Assembly (NCBI RefSeq): GCF_900188205.1
Contig: NZ_FZOH01000003.1
Location: 456,539-520,538 of the forward strand
Reading direction: 5' to 3'
Length of the DNA: 64,000 nucleotides
From: Geodermatophilus saharensis
GTDB lineage: Bacteria > Actinomycetota > Actinomycetes > Mycobacteriales > Geodermatophilaceae
Both the position numbers and the translations under genes were made by a program. Within the stretch, counting starts at the first letter, position 1, and each line of letters starts with the position of its first letter. Below are positions 14,671 to 24,092 of this stretch, in pieces. A model generated the notes under the pieces. The model was not told where the DNA came from, did no database searches, and saw only the letters and a list, made by a program, of their open reading frames with translations.

Positions 14671-16170
14671 TCAGGCGTTCTGCGGGAAGCCGAGGTTGAG
14701 GCCGCCGTGGCTGGGGTCGAGCCAGCGGGAGGTGACGACCTTGCCGCGGGTGAAGAAGTGCACGCCCTCGGCGCCGTGGGCGTGGGAGTCGCCGAAGAGG
14801 CTGTTCTTCCACCCGCCGAAGGAGTAGTAGGCCATCGGCACCGGGATGGGCACGTTGATGCCGATCATCCCGACCTCCACCTCGTGCTGGAAGCGCCGGG
14901 CGGCGCCGCCGTCGTTGGTGAAGATCGCCGTGCCGTTGCCGTACTCGTTGCGGTTGATCAGCCCGACGGCGTCGTCGTAGGTGTCGACCCGCAGCACCGA
15001 CAGCACCGGGCCGAAGATCTCGTCGGTGTAGACGCTCATGTGCGGCTCGACGTGGTCCACGAGCGTCGGCCCGAGCCAGAAGCCGTCCTCGGCGCCGTCG
15101 GGCTGCACCTGCCGGCCGTCGACGACGACCTTCGCGCCCTCCTGCTCGCCGGCCTCGACGTAGGACTCGACGCGGTCGCGGTGCCTGCGGCTGATCAGCG
15201 GGCCCATGTCGCAGCCCTTGCGGCCGTCGCCGGTGCGCAGCGTGCGGGTGCGCTCGGCGATGCGGGCGACCAGGTCGTCGCCGATGCCGCCGACGGCGAG
15301 CACCGCGCTGATGGCCATGCACCGCTCGCCGGCGGAGCCGAAGCCGGAGTTGACCGCCTGGTCGGCGGCCAGGTCGAGGTCGGCGTCGGGCAGCACGACC
15401 ATGTGGTTCTTCGCCCCGCCGAGGGCCTGCACCCGCTTGCCGTGCCGGGTGCCGGTCTCGTAGACGTACTTGGCGATCGCCGTGGAGCCGACGAAGGACA
15501 CCGCCTTGACGTCGGGGTGCTCCAGCAGCCGGTCGACGGCGACCTTGTCGCCCTGCGCGACGTTGAACACGCCGTCGGGCAGGCCGGCCTCCTTCCACAG
15601 CTCGGCCATCCACAGCGCCGCCGACGGGTCCTGCTCGCTGGGCTTGAGCACGACGGTGTTGCCGGTGGCGATGGCGATGGGGAAGAACCACATCGGGACC
15701 ATCGCGGGGAAGTTGAACGGGCTGATCACGGCGACCGGCCCGAGCGGCTGGCGGATGGAGAACACGTCGACGTTGGTGGAGGCGTTCTCGGTGAACCCGC
15801 CGCGGACGAGCGAGGGGACGCCGCAGGCGTACTCGACGACCTCCTGGCCGCGGGAGACCTCGCCGAGGGCGTCGTCGAGGACCTTGCCGTGCTCGGCGGT
15901 GATGATCGCGGCCAGCTCGGGCTTGCGGGCGTTGAGCAGCTCGCGGAAGCGGAACAGCACCGCGGTGCGCTTGGCCAGCGAGGTGTCCCGCCAGCGGGGG
16001 AAGGCGGCGACGGCGGCGGCGACGGCGGCGTCGACCTCCTCGGTCGAGGCGAGGGCGACCTCGCCGAGCACCTCGCCGGTGGCCGAGTCGGTCACCTCGC
16101 CGGTGCGGCCGCTGGTGCCCTCGCGGCGGGCGCCGTCGATCCAGTGCGGGATGTGCGTGGTCGTGGTCAT
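14671..16170 (-). CDS. mmsA: CoA-acylating methylmalonate-semialdehyde dehydrogenase
   Basis: A 499-residue aldehyde dehydrogenase that converts malonate semialdehyde (final step of inositol catabolism, where it is called IolA) or methylmalonate semialdehyde (valine catabolism) to acetyl- or propionyl-CoA. Key elements are PFNFPAMVPMWFFPIA, KPSEQDPSA, FVGSTAIAKYV and the catalytic Cys in SAGERCMAIS. The usual general-base Glu of hydrolytic ALDHs is replaced in the LGGAKNHMVV region, as in CoA-acylating members. The gene starts 11 bases after the iolH-like stop. Length is normal for the family. Confidence 0.93.
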   Translation of the reverse strand: MTTTTHIPHWIDGARREGTSGRTGEVTDSATGEVLGEVALASTEEVDAAVAAAVAAFPRWRDTSLAKRTAVLFRFRELLNARKPELAAIITAEHGKVLDDALGEVSRGQEVVEYACGVPSLVRGGFTENASTNVDVFSIRQPLGPVAVISPFNFPAMVPMWFFPIAIATGNTVVLKPSEQDPSAALWMAELWKEAGLPDGVFNVAQGDKVAVDRLLEHPDVKAVSFVGSTAIAKYVYETGTRHGKRVQALGGAKNHMVVLPDADLDLAADQAVNSGFGSAGERCMAISAVLAVGGIGDDLVARIAERTRTLRTGDGRKGCDMGPLISRRHRDRVESYVEAGEQEGAKVVVDGRQVQPDGAEDGFWLGPTLVDHVEPHMSVYTDEIFGPVLSVLRVDTYDDAVGLINRNEYGNGTAIFTNDGGAARRFQHEVEVGMIGINVPIPVPMAYYSFGGWKNSLFGDSHAHGAEGVHFFTRGKVVTSRWLDPSHGGLNLGFPQNA

Positions 16171-16181
16171 GGGGGTGCTCC

Positions 16182-17057
16182 TCAGGTGAGGGTGCCGTCG
16201 GGGAAGTGCTTGGTGACCAGCTCGCGGATGGCGCCGAGCATGCGGGTGCCCGACTCGCGGGCCTGGTCGTCCCAGCCGAAGACGCAGGTGGTCAGGACGC
16301 CGTCGAAGCCGATCCCGGCGAGGGCGGCGAAGGCCTCGTCGAAGTCGACGTCGCCGCGCCCGATCTCCATGTGCTGGTGGACGCGGGTGGTGTTGCCCGG
16401 CGGGTTGGTGATGTAGCGCAGCCCGTCGGAGGCGCGGTGGTCCATCGAGTCGGCGACGTGCACGTGGGTGAGCAGGTCACCGGCGGCGGCGATGATGCCG
16501 GGGGCGTCGTCGCCCTGGTGGAAGGTGTGCGGCGTGCAGTAGAGGAAGGACACGCACGGGCTGTCGATGCCGCGGATGGCGTCGACCGCGGGCCGGCCGA
16601 GCTCGATGAAGTCGTCGGGGTGCGGCTCGAGGGCGAGCTTGAGCCCCTCCCGCTCCAGGAGCGGGAGCAGCTCCTCCATGGAGCGCCAGAACATCGCCTC
16701 GGCGAGCTCGGGCGCCTCGGGGCGGCCGTTGAACTCGCTGTTGAGCGTGTCGACGCCGAGCTCGACGCAGATCTCGACGGCGCGGCGCCAGTAGCGCACC
16801 GCCGCCTGCCGCTCGACCTCACCGGGCCCGGACCAGCGCATCACCGGCAGCAGCGAGGTGACGCCGACGCCGGCGTCGGCGAGCCGGCTCTTGAACGCCC
16901 GCACGGTGGCGGTGTCCACCCGGGGGTGCTTGAAGAACGGGACGAAGTCCTCGCGGGGCGAGAGCTCGATCCACTCGTAGCCCATGCCGGCCACCACGTC
17001 GGGCAGCTCCAGCAGGGGTGTGGTCCGCAGCATCTGCGGGTCCAGCGCGATCCTCAT
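16182..17057 (-). CDS. Sugar phosphate isomerase/epimerase, IolH-like
   Basis: A 291-residue TIM-barrel protein of the xylose-isomerase-like (AP endonuclease 2) superfamily. The metal-site pattern is visible in [25 protein letters not shown] and the late FGWDDQ region. Its place between iolG and mmsA, with an ATGA overlap to iolG, makes an inositol role very likely. IolH-type or IolI-type (inosose isomerase) function cannot be separated by reading alone. The ATG at 17057 is in the overlap. Confidence is high for the fold and moderate for the role. Confidence 0.8.
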   Translation of the reverse strand: MRIALDPQMLRTTPLLELPDVVAGMGYEWIELSPREDFVPFFKHPRVDTATVRAFKSRLADAGVGVTSLLPVMRWSGPGEVERQAAVRYWRRAVEICVELGVDTLNSEFNGRPEAPELAEAMFWRSMEELLPLLEREGLKLALEPHPDDFIELGRPAVDAIRGIDSPCVSFLYCTPHTFHQGDDAPGIIAAAGDLLTHVHVADSMDHRASDGLRYITNPPGNTTRVHQHMEIGRGDVDFDEAFAALAGIGFDGVLTTCVFGWDDQARESGTRMLGAIRELVTKHFPDGTLT

Positions 17058-18136
17058 GACGGGGTTCCTCCTCGCGACTCCATCCGGACCTCGGTGCGCC
17101 GGCCGGTGCGCAGCGCCTCCACCCCCGCGGCGCAGACCGCCTGCGCCGCGTAGCCGTCCCACGCGCCGGGGCCGTCGACGTCGCCCCGCCGGGCGGCGTC
17201 CACCCAGCGCTGCACCTCGACGTCGTAGGCGAGGCCGAAGCGCTCGCGGAAGCCGGGGGTGACCGCGGTGCCGCGGACCGCGCCGCCCGGTCCGGCGGAC
17301 TGCCGGACCGGGCCGTGCGGCAGGCCGATCACCGCGCTGCCGTCCTCGCCGACGACCTCGGTGCGCACCTCGTAGGCCAGGCCGGTGCTGACGAAGCACT
17401 CGACGTCGACCAGCCGGCCGCCGGTGGTCTCCAGGAGCACCAGCAGCGGGTCCGACAGCGCCTCGGCGGCGTGCCGGGTCGACCGCGGGGTCAGGACGGT
17501 GACCGCGGCGATCTCCTCGCCGAGCAGGAACCGGGCGACGTCGACCTCGTGCACCACGGAGTCGTTGACGATCGACTCGGTGGTGACCCCCGGCGGGACG
17601 GCGGGGTTGCGGTGCGCGCAGTGCACCAGCAGGGGCTCGCCGAGCCCGCCGGAGGCGACCAGCTCGCGCAGCGCGGCGTACTCGGGGTCGAAGCGGCGCA
17701 TGAACCCGACCTGCACCAGCCGCCGGCCGGTGCGCGCGGTGTGGGCGTCCTCGGCGCGGACGATCTGCAGGGAGCTGGCGGCGTCCATGGTCAGCGGCTT
17801 CTCGCACAGCACCGGGATCCCGCGCTCGATGCAGGCCAGCACCTGCTCCTCGTGGAACCGGCCGGGCGTGGCGATGACGACCGCGTCGACGTCCGGGTCG
17901 GCGATCGCGGCCAGCGGGTCGGGGACCACGCGACAGCCGGGCACCTCGGCGGCGACCTGGTCGGCGCGCTCGGTGGCCGCGTCGGTGACGACGGCCACGC
18001 GGGCGCCGGAGACCCGGCGGGTCAGCCGGGCGACGTGGTCGGCGCCCATGAGCCCGACGCCGAGCACGGCGACGCGCAGCTCCGCCGGGGCCGCCCCGGC
18101 CGCGGGGGAGGCGGGGAGGACCTCGGTCGCCGTCAC
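17054..18136 (-). CDS. iolG: Inositol 2-dehydrogenase, Gfo/Idh/MocA family
   Basis: Oxidises myo-inositol to 2-keto-myo-inositol with NAD+, the entry step of the pathway. The 360-residue protein has an N-terminal Rossmann domain ([17 protein letters not shown]), the family motif CEKPLTMD and the conserved [18 protein letters not shown] around the catalytic His. The N-terminal 18 or so residues before the Rossmann strand look unstructured. The GTG at 18136 overlaps the iolE stop (GTGA), and the gene overlaps the iolH-like ATG by four bases. Context supports inositol rather than another polyol, although scyllo-inositol dehydrogenases are close relatives. Confidence 0.88.
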   Translation of the reverse strand: MTATEVLPASPAAGAAPAELRVAVLGVGLMGADHVARLTRRVSGARVAVVTDAATERADQVAAEVPGCRVVPDPLAAIADPDVDAVVIATPGRFHEEQVLACIERGIPVLCEKPLTMDAASSLQIVRAEDAHTARTGRRLVQVGFMRRFDPEYAALRELVASGGLGEPLLVHCAHRNPAVPPGVTTESIVNDSVVHEVDVARFLLGEEIAAVTVLTPRSTRHAAEALSDPLLVLLETTGGRLVDVECFVSTGLAYEVRTEVVGEDGSAVIGLPHGPVRQSAGPGGAVRGTAVTPGFRERFGLAYDVEVQRWVDAARRGDVDGPGAWDGYAAQAVCAAGVEALRTGRRTEVRMESRGGTPS

Positions 18137-19089
18137 GCCGGCTCCTGCACGGGGGTGCGGGGGCGGCCGATCTCCAGCGAGGGCAGCCCGCAGGAGCCGA
18201 TGAGGCGGTGGGTGCGCTGCGCGATGGGGAGGGGGACGTCGGGCGGGCAGGGGTAGAGGTCGTGCTCGACGATGGCGAACACGTCCAGGCCCAGCCGGTC
18301 GACCTCCGCCAGCAGCGGCGGGAGGTCGGGCACCCCGTGCGGCGGCTCGATCATGGCGCCGAGCTGCACGGCCTGCGGGAACGGGACGTCCTCGGCGTGC
18401 ACCCGCTCGATGACGGCGGGGTCGACCTGCTTGAGGTGCAGGTAGCCGATCCGCTCGGGGTGGCGGCGGATCAGGTCGAGGTTGTCGCCGCCGTAGTAGC
18501 TGACGTGGCCGGTGTCCAGGCACAGCGGCACGTACCGCGGGTCGGTCTCGGCGAGGAAGCGCTCGATGTCGGGCTGGCGCCCGACGTGGCTGTCGGCGTG
18601 CGGGTGGAAGGCGATGGACAGGCCGTACTCCTCCTGCACCGCCCGGCCGAGCCGGTCCAGGCCCGCGGCCAGGCGCGCCCAGGCCTCGGCGGTCAGCTCG
18701 CGGGGCTCGACGGCCTCCCCGGTCCGGTGGTCGCGCCACACGTCGGGGATGACCACCACGTGGGTGCCGCCCATGGCGGCGGTGAGCGTGGCGACGTCGC
18801 CGACCTGGCGCCACACGTCGTCCCAGGAGTCGGGGCGGTGCAGGTGCTCGAACACGGTCCCGGCCGAGACGCGCAGGCCGCGGGCGGCCAGCTCCTCGCC
18901 CAGCCGGGCGGGGTCGGTGGGCAGGTAGCCGTACGGGCCGAGCTCGATCCACTCGTAGCCGGCGGCGCTGACCTCGTCGAGAAAGCGCGGCCAGGGGACC
19001 TGCCGGGGGTCGTCGGGGAACCAGACGCCCCACGAGTCGGGTGCCGACCCGACGCGGATGCGGGCGCCTCCGGGCTGCTGCACGGTCAT
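18133..19089 (-). CDS. iolE: Inosose dehydratase (myo-inosose-2 dehydratase)
   Basis: Dehydrates 2-keto-myo-inositol to the diketone used by IolD. The 318-residue TIM-barrel protein carries SAPDSWGVW near the start, [42 protein letters not shown] and VEHD; the His, Asp and Glu of these motifs form the metal site. It starts 25 bases after the iolD stop and overlaps iolG by four bases. Length and motif order match IolE proteins closely. Confidence 0.93.
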   Translation of the reverse strand: MTVQQPGGARIRVGSAPDSWGVWFPDDPRQVPWPRFLDEVSAAGYEWIELGPYGYLPTDPARLGEELAARGLRVSAGTVFEHLHRPDSWDDVWRQVGDVATLTAAMGGTHVVVIPDVWRDHRTGEAVEPRELTAEAWARLAAGLDRLGRAVQEEYGLSIAFHPHADSHVGRQPDIERFLAETDPRYVPLCLDTGHVSYYGGDNLDLIRRHPERIGYLHLKQVDPAVIERVHAEDVPFPQAVQLGAMIEPPHGVPDLPPLLAEVDRLGLDVFAIVEHDLYPCPPDVPLPIAQRTHRLIGSCGLPSLEIGRPRTPVQEPA

Positions 19090-19114
19090 GTCTTGCTCTC
19101 CTCGGAGGGGGTGC

Positions 19115-21052
19115 TCAGGAACGCTCGGACGGCGTCAGGTACGGGTGCTGGCGGGCCTTCCACTGCTCGTAGACGGCGCGGGCCCGCTGCGTGGACTCGA
19201 GGGTGGAGACCTCGCTGACCGGCACGTCCCACCACGACTCGCTGGAGGGGGCGTCGACGAGCGGGTCGGTCTCGACGTGGACGACGGTGGTGCGGTCCGA
19301 CGCCTTCGCCTTGCGCAGCGCCGCCTCCAGGCCGGGCCCGTCGTGGGCGGTGAGGACGTCGACGCCGAGGCTGGCGGCGTTGGCCGCCAGGTCCACCGGC
19401 AGCAGGCCGCCCTCGAGCCGGCCGTTGCCGGCGCGGGCGCGGTAGCGGGTGCCGAACCGCTGGGAGCCCAGCTGCTCCGACAGCGCGCCGATCGAGGCGA
19501 AGCCGTGGTTCTGCACCAGGACGACGACGATCTTGACGCCCTCCTGCACGGCGGTGACCAGCTCGGTCGGCATCATCAGGTAGGAGCCGTCGCCGATCAT
19601 GACGAAGACGTCGCGGTCGGGGGCGGCCATCCGGATGCCGATGCCGCCGGGGATCTCGTAGCCCATGCACGAGTAGCCGTACTCGACGTGGTAGCCCTTC
19701 GGGTCGCGGACCCGCCACATCTTGTGCAGGTCGCCGGGCATGGAGCCGGCGGCGCAGACCACCACGTCGCGGGGCGCGGACACCTCGTTGACCAGCCCGA
19801 TGACCTCGTTCTGGGTGAGCCGGCCGCCCTCGCCGGCGCTGGGCACCTCCGGGTGGTAGGCCGCCTCCACCGTCGCCTCCCAGGCGGCGGCGAGCTCGGC
19901 GGTGCGGGCCTGGTGGGCGTCGTCGGCCGACCAGCCCTCCAGGGCCCGAGTCAGCGCGGTGAGGGTGTCGCGGGCGTCGGCCTGCACCGCCACGCCGGCG
20001 TGCTTGACCGCGTCGGGGGAGGCGACGTTGACGTTGACGAAGCGGACGTCCGGGTCGCTGAAGGCGGTGCGCGAGGCGGTGGTGAAGTCCTGGTAGCGGG
20101 TGCCGATGCCGATGACGACGTCGGCGTCGCGGGCCAGGGCGTTGGCCGCCGTCGTCCCGGTGGAGCCGATGGCGCCGACCGACTGCGGGTGGTCGTAGGC
20201 CAGGGCGCCCTTGCCGGCCTGGGTCTGCGCGACGGGGACGCCGGTGGCGGTGGCGAACGCGTCGAGGGCCTCGGTGGCGTGCGAGTAGACGACGCCTCCG
20301 CCGGCGACGACCAGGGGCCGGCGGGCGGAGCGGATGACCTCGACGGCGCGGGCGAGCGCCGCGGGTTCCGGCTGGGGGCGGGCCACGTGCCAGGTGCGCT
20401 CGGCGAACAGCTCCACCGGCCAGTCGAAGGCCTCGGCCTGCACGTCCTGCGGGAAGCAGAGGGTGACCGCGCCGGTCTCGGCGGGGTCGGTGAGCACCCG
20501 CATCGCCGACAGCAGCGCGCCGGGCAGCTGCTCGGGCCGCCAGATGCGGTCGAAGTAGCGCGAGACCGGGCGGAAGGCGTCGTTGACCGTGACGTCGCCG
20601 GAGGCGGGCAGCTCCAGCTCCTGCAGCAGCGACCCGGCCGAGCGGGTGGCGAAGGTGTCGGCGGGCAGCAGCAGCACCGGCAGCCGGTTGATGGTGGCCA
20701 GCGCCGCGCCGGTGAGCATGTTGGTCGAGCCGGGCCCGACGCTGGTGGAGACCGCCCAGGTCTGCAGCCGGTCCTTGGCGCGGGCGTAGGCGACGGCGGT
20801 GTGCACCATGGCCTGCTCGTTGCGGCCGAGGACGTAGGGCAGCGCGCCGGGCTCGTCGAGCTCGGCCTGCAGCAGCGCCTGGCCGAGGCCGGCGACGTTG
20901 CCGTGGCCGAAGATGCCCAGGCAGCCGGCGAACAGCCGCTGCCGCTGCCCGTCGCGCTCGGAGTGCTGGGCGGCGAGGAAGCGCACGACCGCCTGCGAGA
21001 CGGTCAGCCGGACGGTGTCGGTCCGGGCCGGGGGGTGGGACGGGGCGCTCAC
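19115..21052 (-). CDS. iolD: 3D-(3,5/4)-trihydroxycyclohexane-1,2-dione hydrolase
   Basis: ThDP-dependent hydrolase that opens the cyclohexanedione ring to 5-deoxy-glucuronate. The 645-residue protein has the acetolactate-synthase-like three-domain layout: GRNEQAMVHTAVAYARA with the catalytic Glu, a central domain, and the C-terminal ThDP motif GDGSYLMMPTE ending at QNHGFASIG. The GTG at 21052 overlaps the iolB stop by four bases (GTGA). Length and motifs are normal for IolD. Confidence 0.94.
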   Translation of the reverse strand: MSAPSHPPARTDTVRLTVSQAVVRFLAAQHSERDGQRQRLFAGCLGIFGHGNVAGLGQALLQAELDEPGALPYVLGRNEQAMVHTAVAYARAKDRLQTWAVSTSVGPGSTNMLTGAALATINRLPVLLLPADTFATRSAGSLLQELELPASGDVTVNDAFRPVSRYFDRIWRPEQLPGALLSAMRVLTDPAETGAVTLCFPQDVQAEAFDWPVELFAERTWHVARPQPEPAALARAVEVIRSARRPLVVAGGGVVYSHATEALDAFATATGVPVAQTQAGKGALAYDHPQSVGAIGSTGTTAANALARDADVVIGIGTRYQDFTTASRTAFSDPDVRFVNVNVASPDAVKHAGVAVQADARDTLTALTRALEGWSADDAHQARTAELAAAWEATVEAAYHPEVPSAGEGGRLTQNEVIGLVNEVSAPRDVVVCAAGSMPGDLHKMWRVRDPKGYHVEYGYSCMGYEIPGGIGIRMAAPDRDVFVMIGDGSYLMMPTELVTAVQEGVKIVVVLVQNHGFASIGALSEQLGSQRFGTRYRARAGNGRLEGGLLPVDLAANAASLGVDVLTAHDGPGLEAALRKAKASDRTTVVHVETDPLVDAPSSESWWDVPVSEVSTLESTQRARAVYEQWKARQHPYLTPSERS

Positions 21053-21969
21053 GGGCGGGTCGCTCCGTTCTGCTGGTGACGGGTGGGGGCGTGCAGGGGC
21101 AGGCGGGGGTCGACGTCCTGCCCGGTCCAGGAGCCGCGGACCCAGGCGTGGTCGGGGTCGTCGACGATGCGCCAGGCGCGCTCGGGGCCGGGACCGGCCA
21201 TGACGTTGAGGTAGTAGAGGTCGTGGCCGGGGGCGGCGATCGATGGGCCGTGCCAGCCGTGGGGGACCAGCACGACGTCGCGGTCGCGGACCTCGGCGAG
21301 CACGTCGATCGGCCGCTCGGGGGTGCCGTACACCCGGTGGTAGGCCAGGCCGGCCTGGCCCTGCGGGCCGGGGGCGACCTCGAAGTAGTAGATCTCCTCC
21401 AGCTCGGTCTCCGCCTCGGAGGTCTCGTCGTGCTTGTGCGGCGGGTAGCTCGACCAGTTGCCGCCCGGGGTGAGGACCTCGCAGGCGATGATCGCGTCGG
21501 CCTCGAACGCCCCGGCGGTGGCGAAGTTGTTGACCTGCCGGCTGCAGGTGCCCGCGCCGCGCAGCTCCACGGGCACGCCGGCGGCCGGCCCGTACCGGAC
21601 GGGCAGCCGGCGGCGGGCGCGGGCGCTGCACAGCGCGAACCGGCCGCCGTCCGCGCTGCTCAGCTCGGCGGTGCTGCCCGGCGGCAGGTAGGCGAAGTCG
21701 GTGGGCCCGGCGAAGACGCCGCTGCGGCCGGCCAGGCGGAGCACCTCCCCGTCGCAGGTCACCGTCGCCCCGCCCTGCAGGGGGACGACGAGGACCTCGT
21801 CGGGTCCGGTGTCGAGCACGTGGCGGCCCCCGGCGGGCAGGTCGAGCACGCGCAGGCCGGAGCGGGTCCAGCCGGCCGACTCGGGCGTGACCTCGACGGC
21901 GTAGTCACCGGCGGCGGCGCTGCCGGCGGGCAGGTGCAGCGAGCGGGTGTCCGGGCTGGTGGCGGTCAC
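21049..21969 (-). CDS. iolB: 5-deoxy-glucuronate isomerase
   Basis: Isomerises 5-deoxy-glucuronate to 2-deoxy-5-keto-gluconate. The 306-residue bicupin protein shows the metal-binding set PPHKHDETSEAETELEEIYYFE and the later LVPHGWHG with its His. The ATG at 21969 follows the aldolase stop by three bases, and the stop overlaps iolD. It fits the family in length and motifs. Confidence 0.94.
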   Translation of the reverse strand: MTATSPDTRSLHLPAGSAAAGDYAVEVTPESAGWTRSGLRVLDLPAGGRHVLDTGPDEVLVVPLQGGATVTCDGEVLRLAGRSGVFAGPTDFAYLPPGSTAELSSADGGRFALCSARARRRLPVRYGPAAGVPVELRGAGTCSRQVNNFATAGAFEADAIIACEVLTPGGNWSSYPPHKHDETSEAETELEEIYYFEVAPGPQGQAGLAYHRVYGTPERPIDVLAEVRDRDVVLVPHGWHGPSIAAPGHDLYYLNVMAGPGPERAWRIVDDPDHAWVRGSWTGQDVDPRLPLHAPTRHQQNGATRP

Positions 21970-21972
21970 GGG

Positions 21973-22917
21973 TCAGCCCTGGTGCACGAGGGAGACGGCG
22001 GTGTCCACCGCGGCCTCGACGTCGTCGCCGGGCGGGTAGAGCAGCGTCCGGCCCACGACCAGGCCGCGCACCGAGGGCAGGGCGAGCGCGTCGCGCCACT
22101 GCGCGTAGGTCTCCTCCGGGCGGCGGGAGGGGTCCCCGCCCAGCAGCAGGGTGGGCAGCGTGGTGGCGTCCATGACCCGCGCCATCTCCTCGACCACCGG
22201 CAGCTTGAGCCAGGTGTAGGCCGAGGTCGCGCCGAGGCCCTGGGCGATGTGCACGCTCCTGATGACCGCGTCGGGGGAGAGGTCGTTGACCACCCGGCCG
22301 TCCACCCGGCGGGACAGGAACGGCTCGAGCATGGCGACCACCCCGGCGCGGGCGAGCTCGGTCACCGCCCGGCCGGCGGCCTCCAGGGAGGCCACGGTGC
22401 CGGGGTCGTCGAGGTCGAAGCGGTTGAGCATCTTGGCCGCGTCGAAGCGGGCCTCGACCACGCCGCGCACGTCGTAGGCGGTCATCCGGTCGTCCATCTC
22501 GAAGACCGAGCCGGCCAGCCCACCGCGGTTCATCGAGGCGACGACGACCTTGTCCTCCAGGGCGCCGAGGAGCAGCAGGTCCTCGGCGACGTCGGCGGTG
22601 GCCAGCAGGCCGTCGACGCCGGGGCGGGCGAGCGCGGTGCGCAGCCGGTCCAGCATCTCGGTGCGGCTGTTCATCGCCGTGGCGCGGCCCTGGGCGGCCA
22701 GCGCGCCGCGGGCGGGGTGGTCGGCGGCGACGAGCATCAGCCGGCCGTCGGCGGGGAGGAACGCCGGGCGCCGGCGGCGGGCGGCCAGCGCCTCGCCGAT
22801 CGCCTCGGGCCGCCGGCTGCGCAGCTCGGTGACCTCCGCGTAGGTCCGGCACGGCGGTGTGCCGGTCCCGAGGTCGGGCAGGTCGAGGCCGGTGCCGGAG
22901 AGGGCGGTGTCAGACAC
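21973..22917 (-). CDS. DeoC/LacD-type class I aldolase of the inositol operon
   Basis: A 314-residue TIM-barrel aldolase. The C-terminal two thirds contain VAADHPARGA, KVVVASMNRGG, RFDAAKMLNRFDLDDPGTV, YTWLKLPVVEEMARV (candidate Schiff-base Lys in LKLP) and LLGGDPSRRPEE. Proteins like this sit between iolC and iolB in many actinobacteria and are the likely 2-deoxy-5-keto-gluconate-6-phosphate aldolase (the IolJ step), which gives dihydroxyacetone phosphate and malonate semialdehyde. No other candidate for that step is in the locus. The GTG at 22917 overlaps the iolC stop by eight bases. The role is inferred from context. Confidence 0.8.
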   Translation of the reverse strand: MSDTALSGTGLDLPDLGTGTPPCRTYAEVTELRSRRPEAIGEALAARRRRPAFLPADGRLMLVAADHPARGALAAQGRATAMNSRTEMLDRLRTALARPGVDGLLATADVAEDLLLLGALEDKVVVASMNRGGLAGSVFEMDDRMTAYDVRGVVEARFDAAKMLNRFDLDDPGTVASLEAAGRAVTELARAGVVAMLEPFLSRRVDGRVVNDLSPDAVIRSVHIAQGLGATSAYTWLKLPVVEEMARVMDATTLPTLLLGGDPSRRPEETYAQWRDALALPSVRGLVVGRTLLYPPGDDVEAAVDTAVSLVHQG

Positions 22918-23893
22918 GGGTGTCCTCCAGTCGGGGGGCGTGCGCGGCGGCGTGGGCGGCGAGGTGGGCGGCGACCTCGCCGGCGGTGGGCATCGCGGTC
23001 GAGCACTCCAGCCGCGAGGCGACGATCGCCCCGGCGGCGTTGGCGTTGGCCAGCACCTGCTCCAGCGGCAGGCCGGCGAGCAGGCCGTGCACGAGCGAGC
23101 CGCCGAAGGCGTCGCCGGCACCGAGCCCGTTGACGACCTCCACCGGCGTGGGCGGGACGACGACCCGCTCGGTGCGCGTCTTGCCGAGCACCCCGCGCGG
23201 TCCCTGCTTGACGACGGCGAGCTCCAGCCCGGCGTCGAGCAGGGCGTCGGCGGCGCGGTCGGGGTCGGTCTCGCCGGTGGCCACCTCGCACTCCTCGCGG
23301 TTGCCGACGGCCACGGTGACGTGCGGCAGCGCCGCGCGCACCTGGTCGGCGGCCTCCTCCCGGGAGGACCAGAACACCGGCCGGTAGTCGAGGTCGAGGA
23401 CGGTGTGCCGGCGCCGGCCGCGGGCGGCCCACGCGGCGTGGTGGGCGGCGCGGGAGGGCTCCTCGGACAGGCCGGTGACCGTCGTCCACAGCAGCCGGGC
23501 CTCCCGGACGGCGGCGGGGTCGACGTCCGAGGGCCGGATCTGCAGGTCCGGAGCGGTGGGCCGGCGGTAGAAGTAGAGGGGGAAGTCGTCGGGCGGGAAG
23601 AGCTCGCAGAAGGTGACCGGCGTCGGGTGCTCGCCGTCGACGACGACGAACCGGTCGTCGACGCCCAGGTCGCGCAGCGCCCGGCGGACGAAGCGGCCGA
23701 AGGGGTCGTCGCCGACACCGGTGACCAGCGCGACGTCGGCACCGAGGCGGGCGGCGGCGACGGCGACGTTCGCGGCGCTGCCGCCCAGGTACTTGCCGAA
23801 GGTCTCCACGTCCTCGAGGCCGACCCCGGTCTGCAGCGGGTAGACGTCGACGCCGCTGCGGCCCATCACCACCACGTCGGGTGCTGTCTGCAC
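22910..23893 (-). CDS. iolC: 5-dehydro-2-deoxygluconokinase, PfkB family
   Basis: Phosphorylates 2-deoxy-5-keto-gluconate at C6 with ATP. The 327-residue ribokinase-fold protein has signature one at GGSAANVAVAAARLGADVALVTGVGDDPFG and signature two at NGLGAGDAFGGSLVHGLL, with the catalytic Asp in GAGD. It is the first gene of the nine-gene minus-strand run. The GTG start at 23893 lies just downstream of the regulator-operator region. The longer in-frame start at 24178 would read back through the divergent promoter and into iolR, so it is rejected. Confidence 0.93.
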   Translation of the reverse strand: MQTAPDVVVMGRSGVDVYPLQTGVGLEDVETFGKYLGGSAANVAVAAARLGADVALVTGVGDDPFGRFVRRALRDLGVDDRFVVVDGEHPTPVTFCELFPPDDFPLYFYRRPTAPDLQIRPSDVDPAAVREARLLWTTVTGLSEEPSRAAHHAAWAARGRRRHTVLDLDYRPVFWSSREEAADQVRAALPHVTVAVGNREECEVATGETDPDRAADALLDAGLELAVVKQGPRGVLGKTRTERVVVPPTPVEVVNGLGAGDAFGGSLVHGLLAGLPLEQVLANANAAGAIVASRLECSTAMPTAGEVAAHLAAHAAAHAPRLEDTRV

Positions 23894-23967
23894 GGTGCTG
23901 CTCCGTCCCTGTGCGTCGGCTGCGGTGTAGCGACTGTGCGCCACCGCACACGACCGCGTCAAGACTT

Positions 23968-23977
23968 TGTCAGGACA
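23968..23977. promoter_or_regulatory. IolR-type operator upstream of iolC
   Basis: TGTCAGGACA, whose complement TGTCCTGACA is an exact copy of the site at 24961-24970. It is a 4-bp inverted repeat (TGTC/GACA) with a 2-bp centre. It fits the KGWCHTRACA motif that I recall for the GntR-type IolR of Corynebacterium (recalled, not checked). It lies in the iolC/iolR divergent region, 74 bases before the iolC start. Confidence 0.6.
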
Positions 23978-24092
23978 TAACGACAGCAGGATGTGATCAC
24001 CGACCTGCCCCTCCGAGGTGACGCCGGGGCCGGTGCGGCGATGGGAGGATGCGGGGGCGCCGTCCCGCCGGCGCCCCCACGAGGAGGACCAG

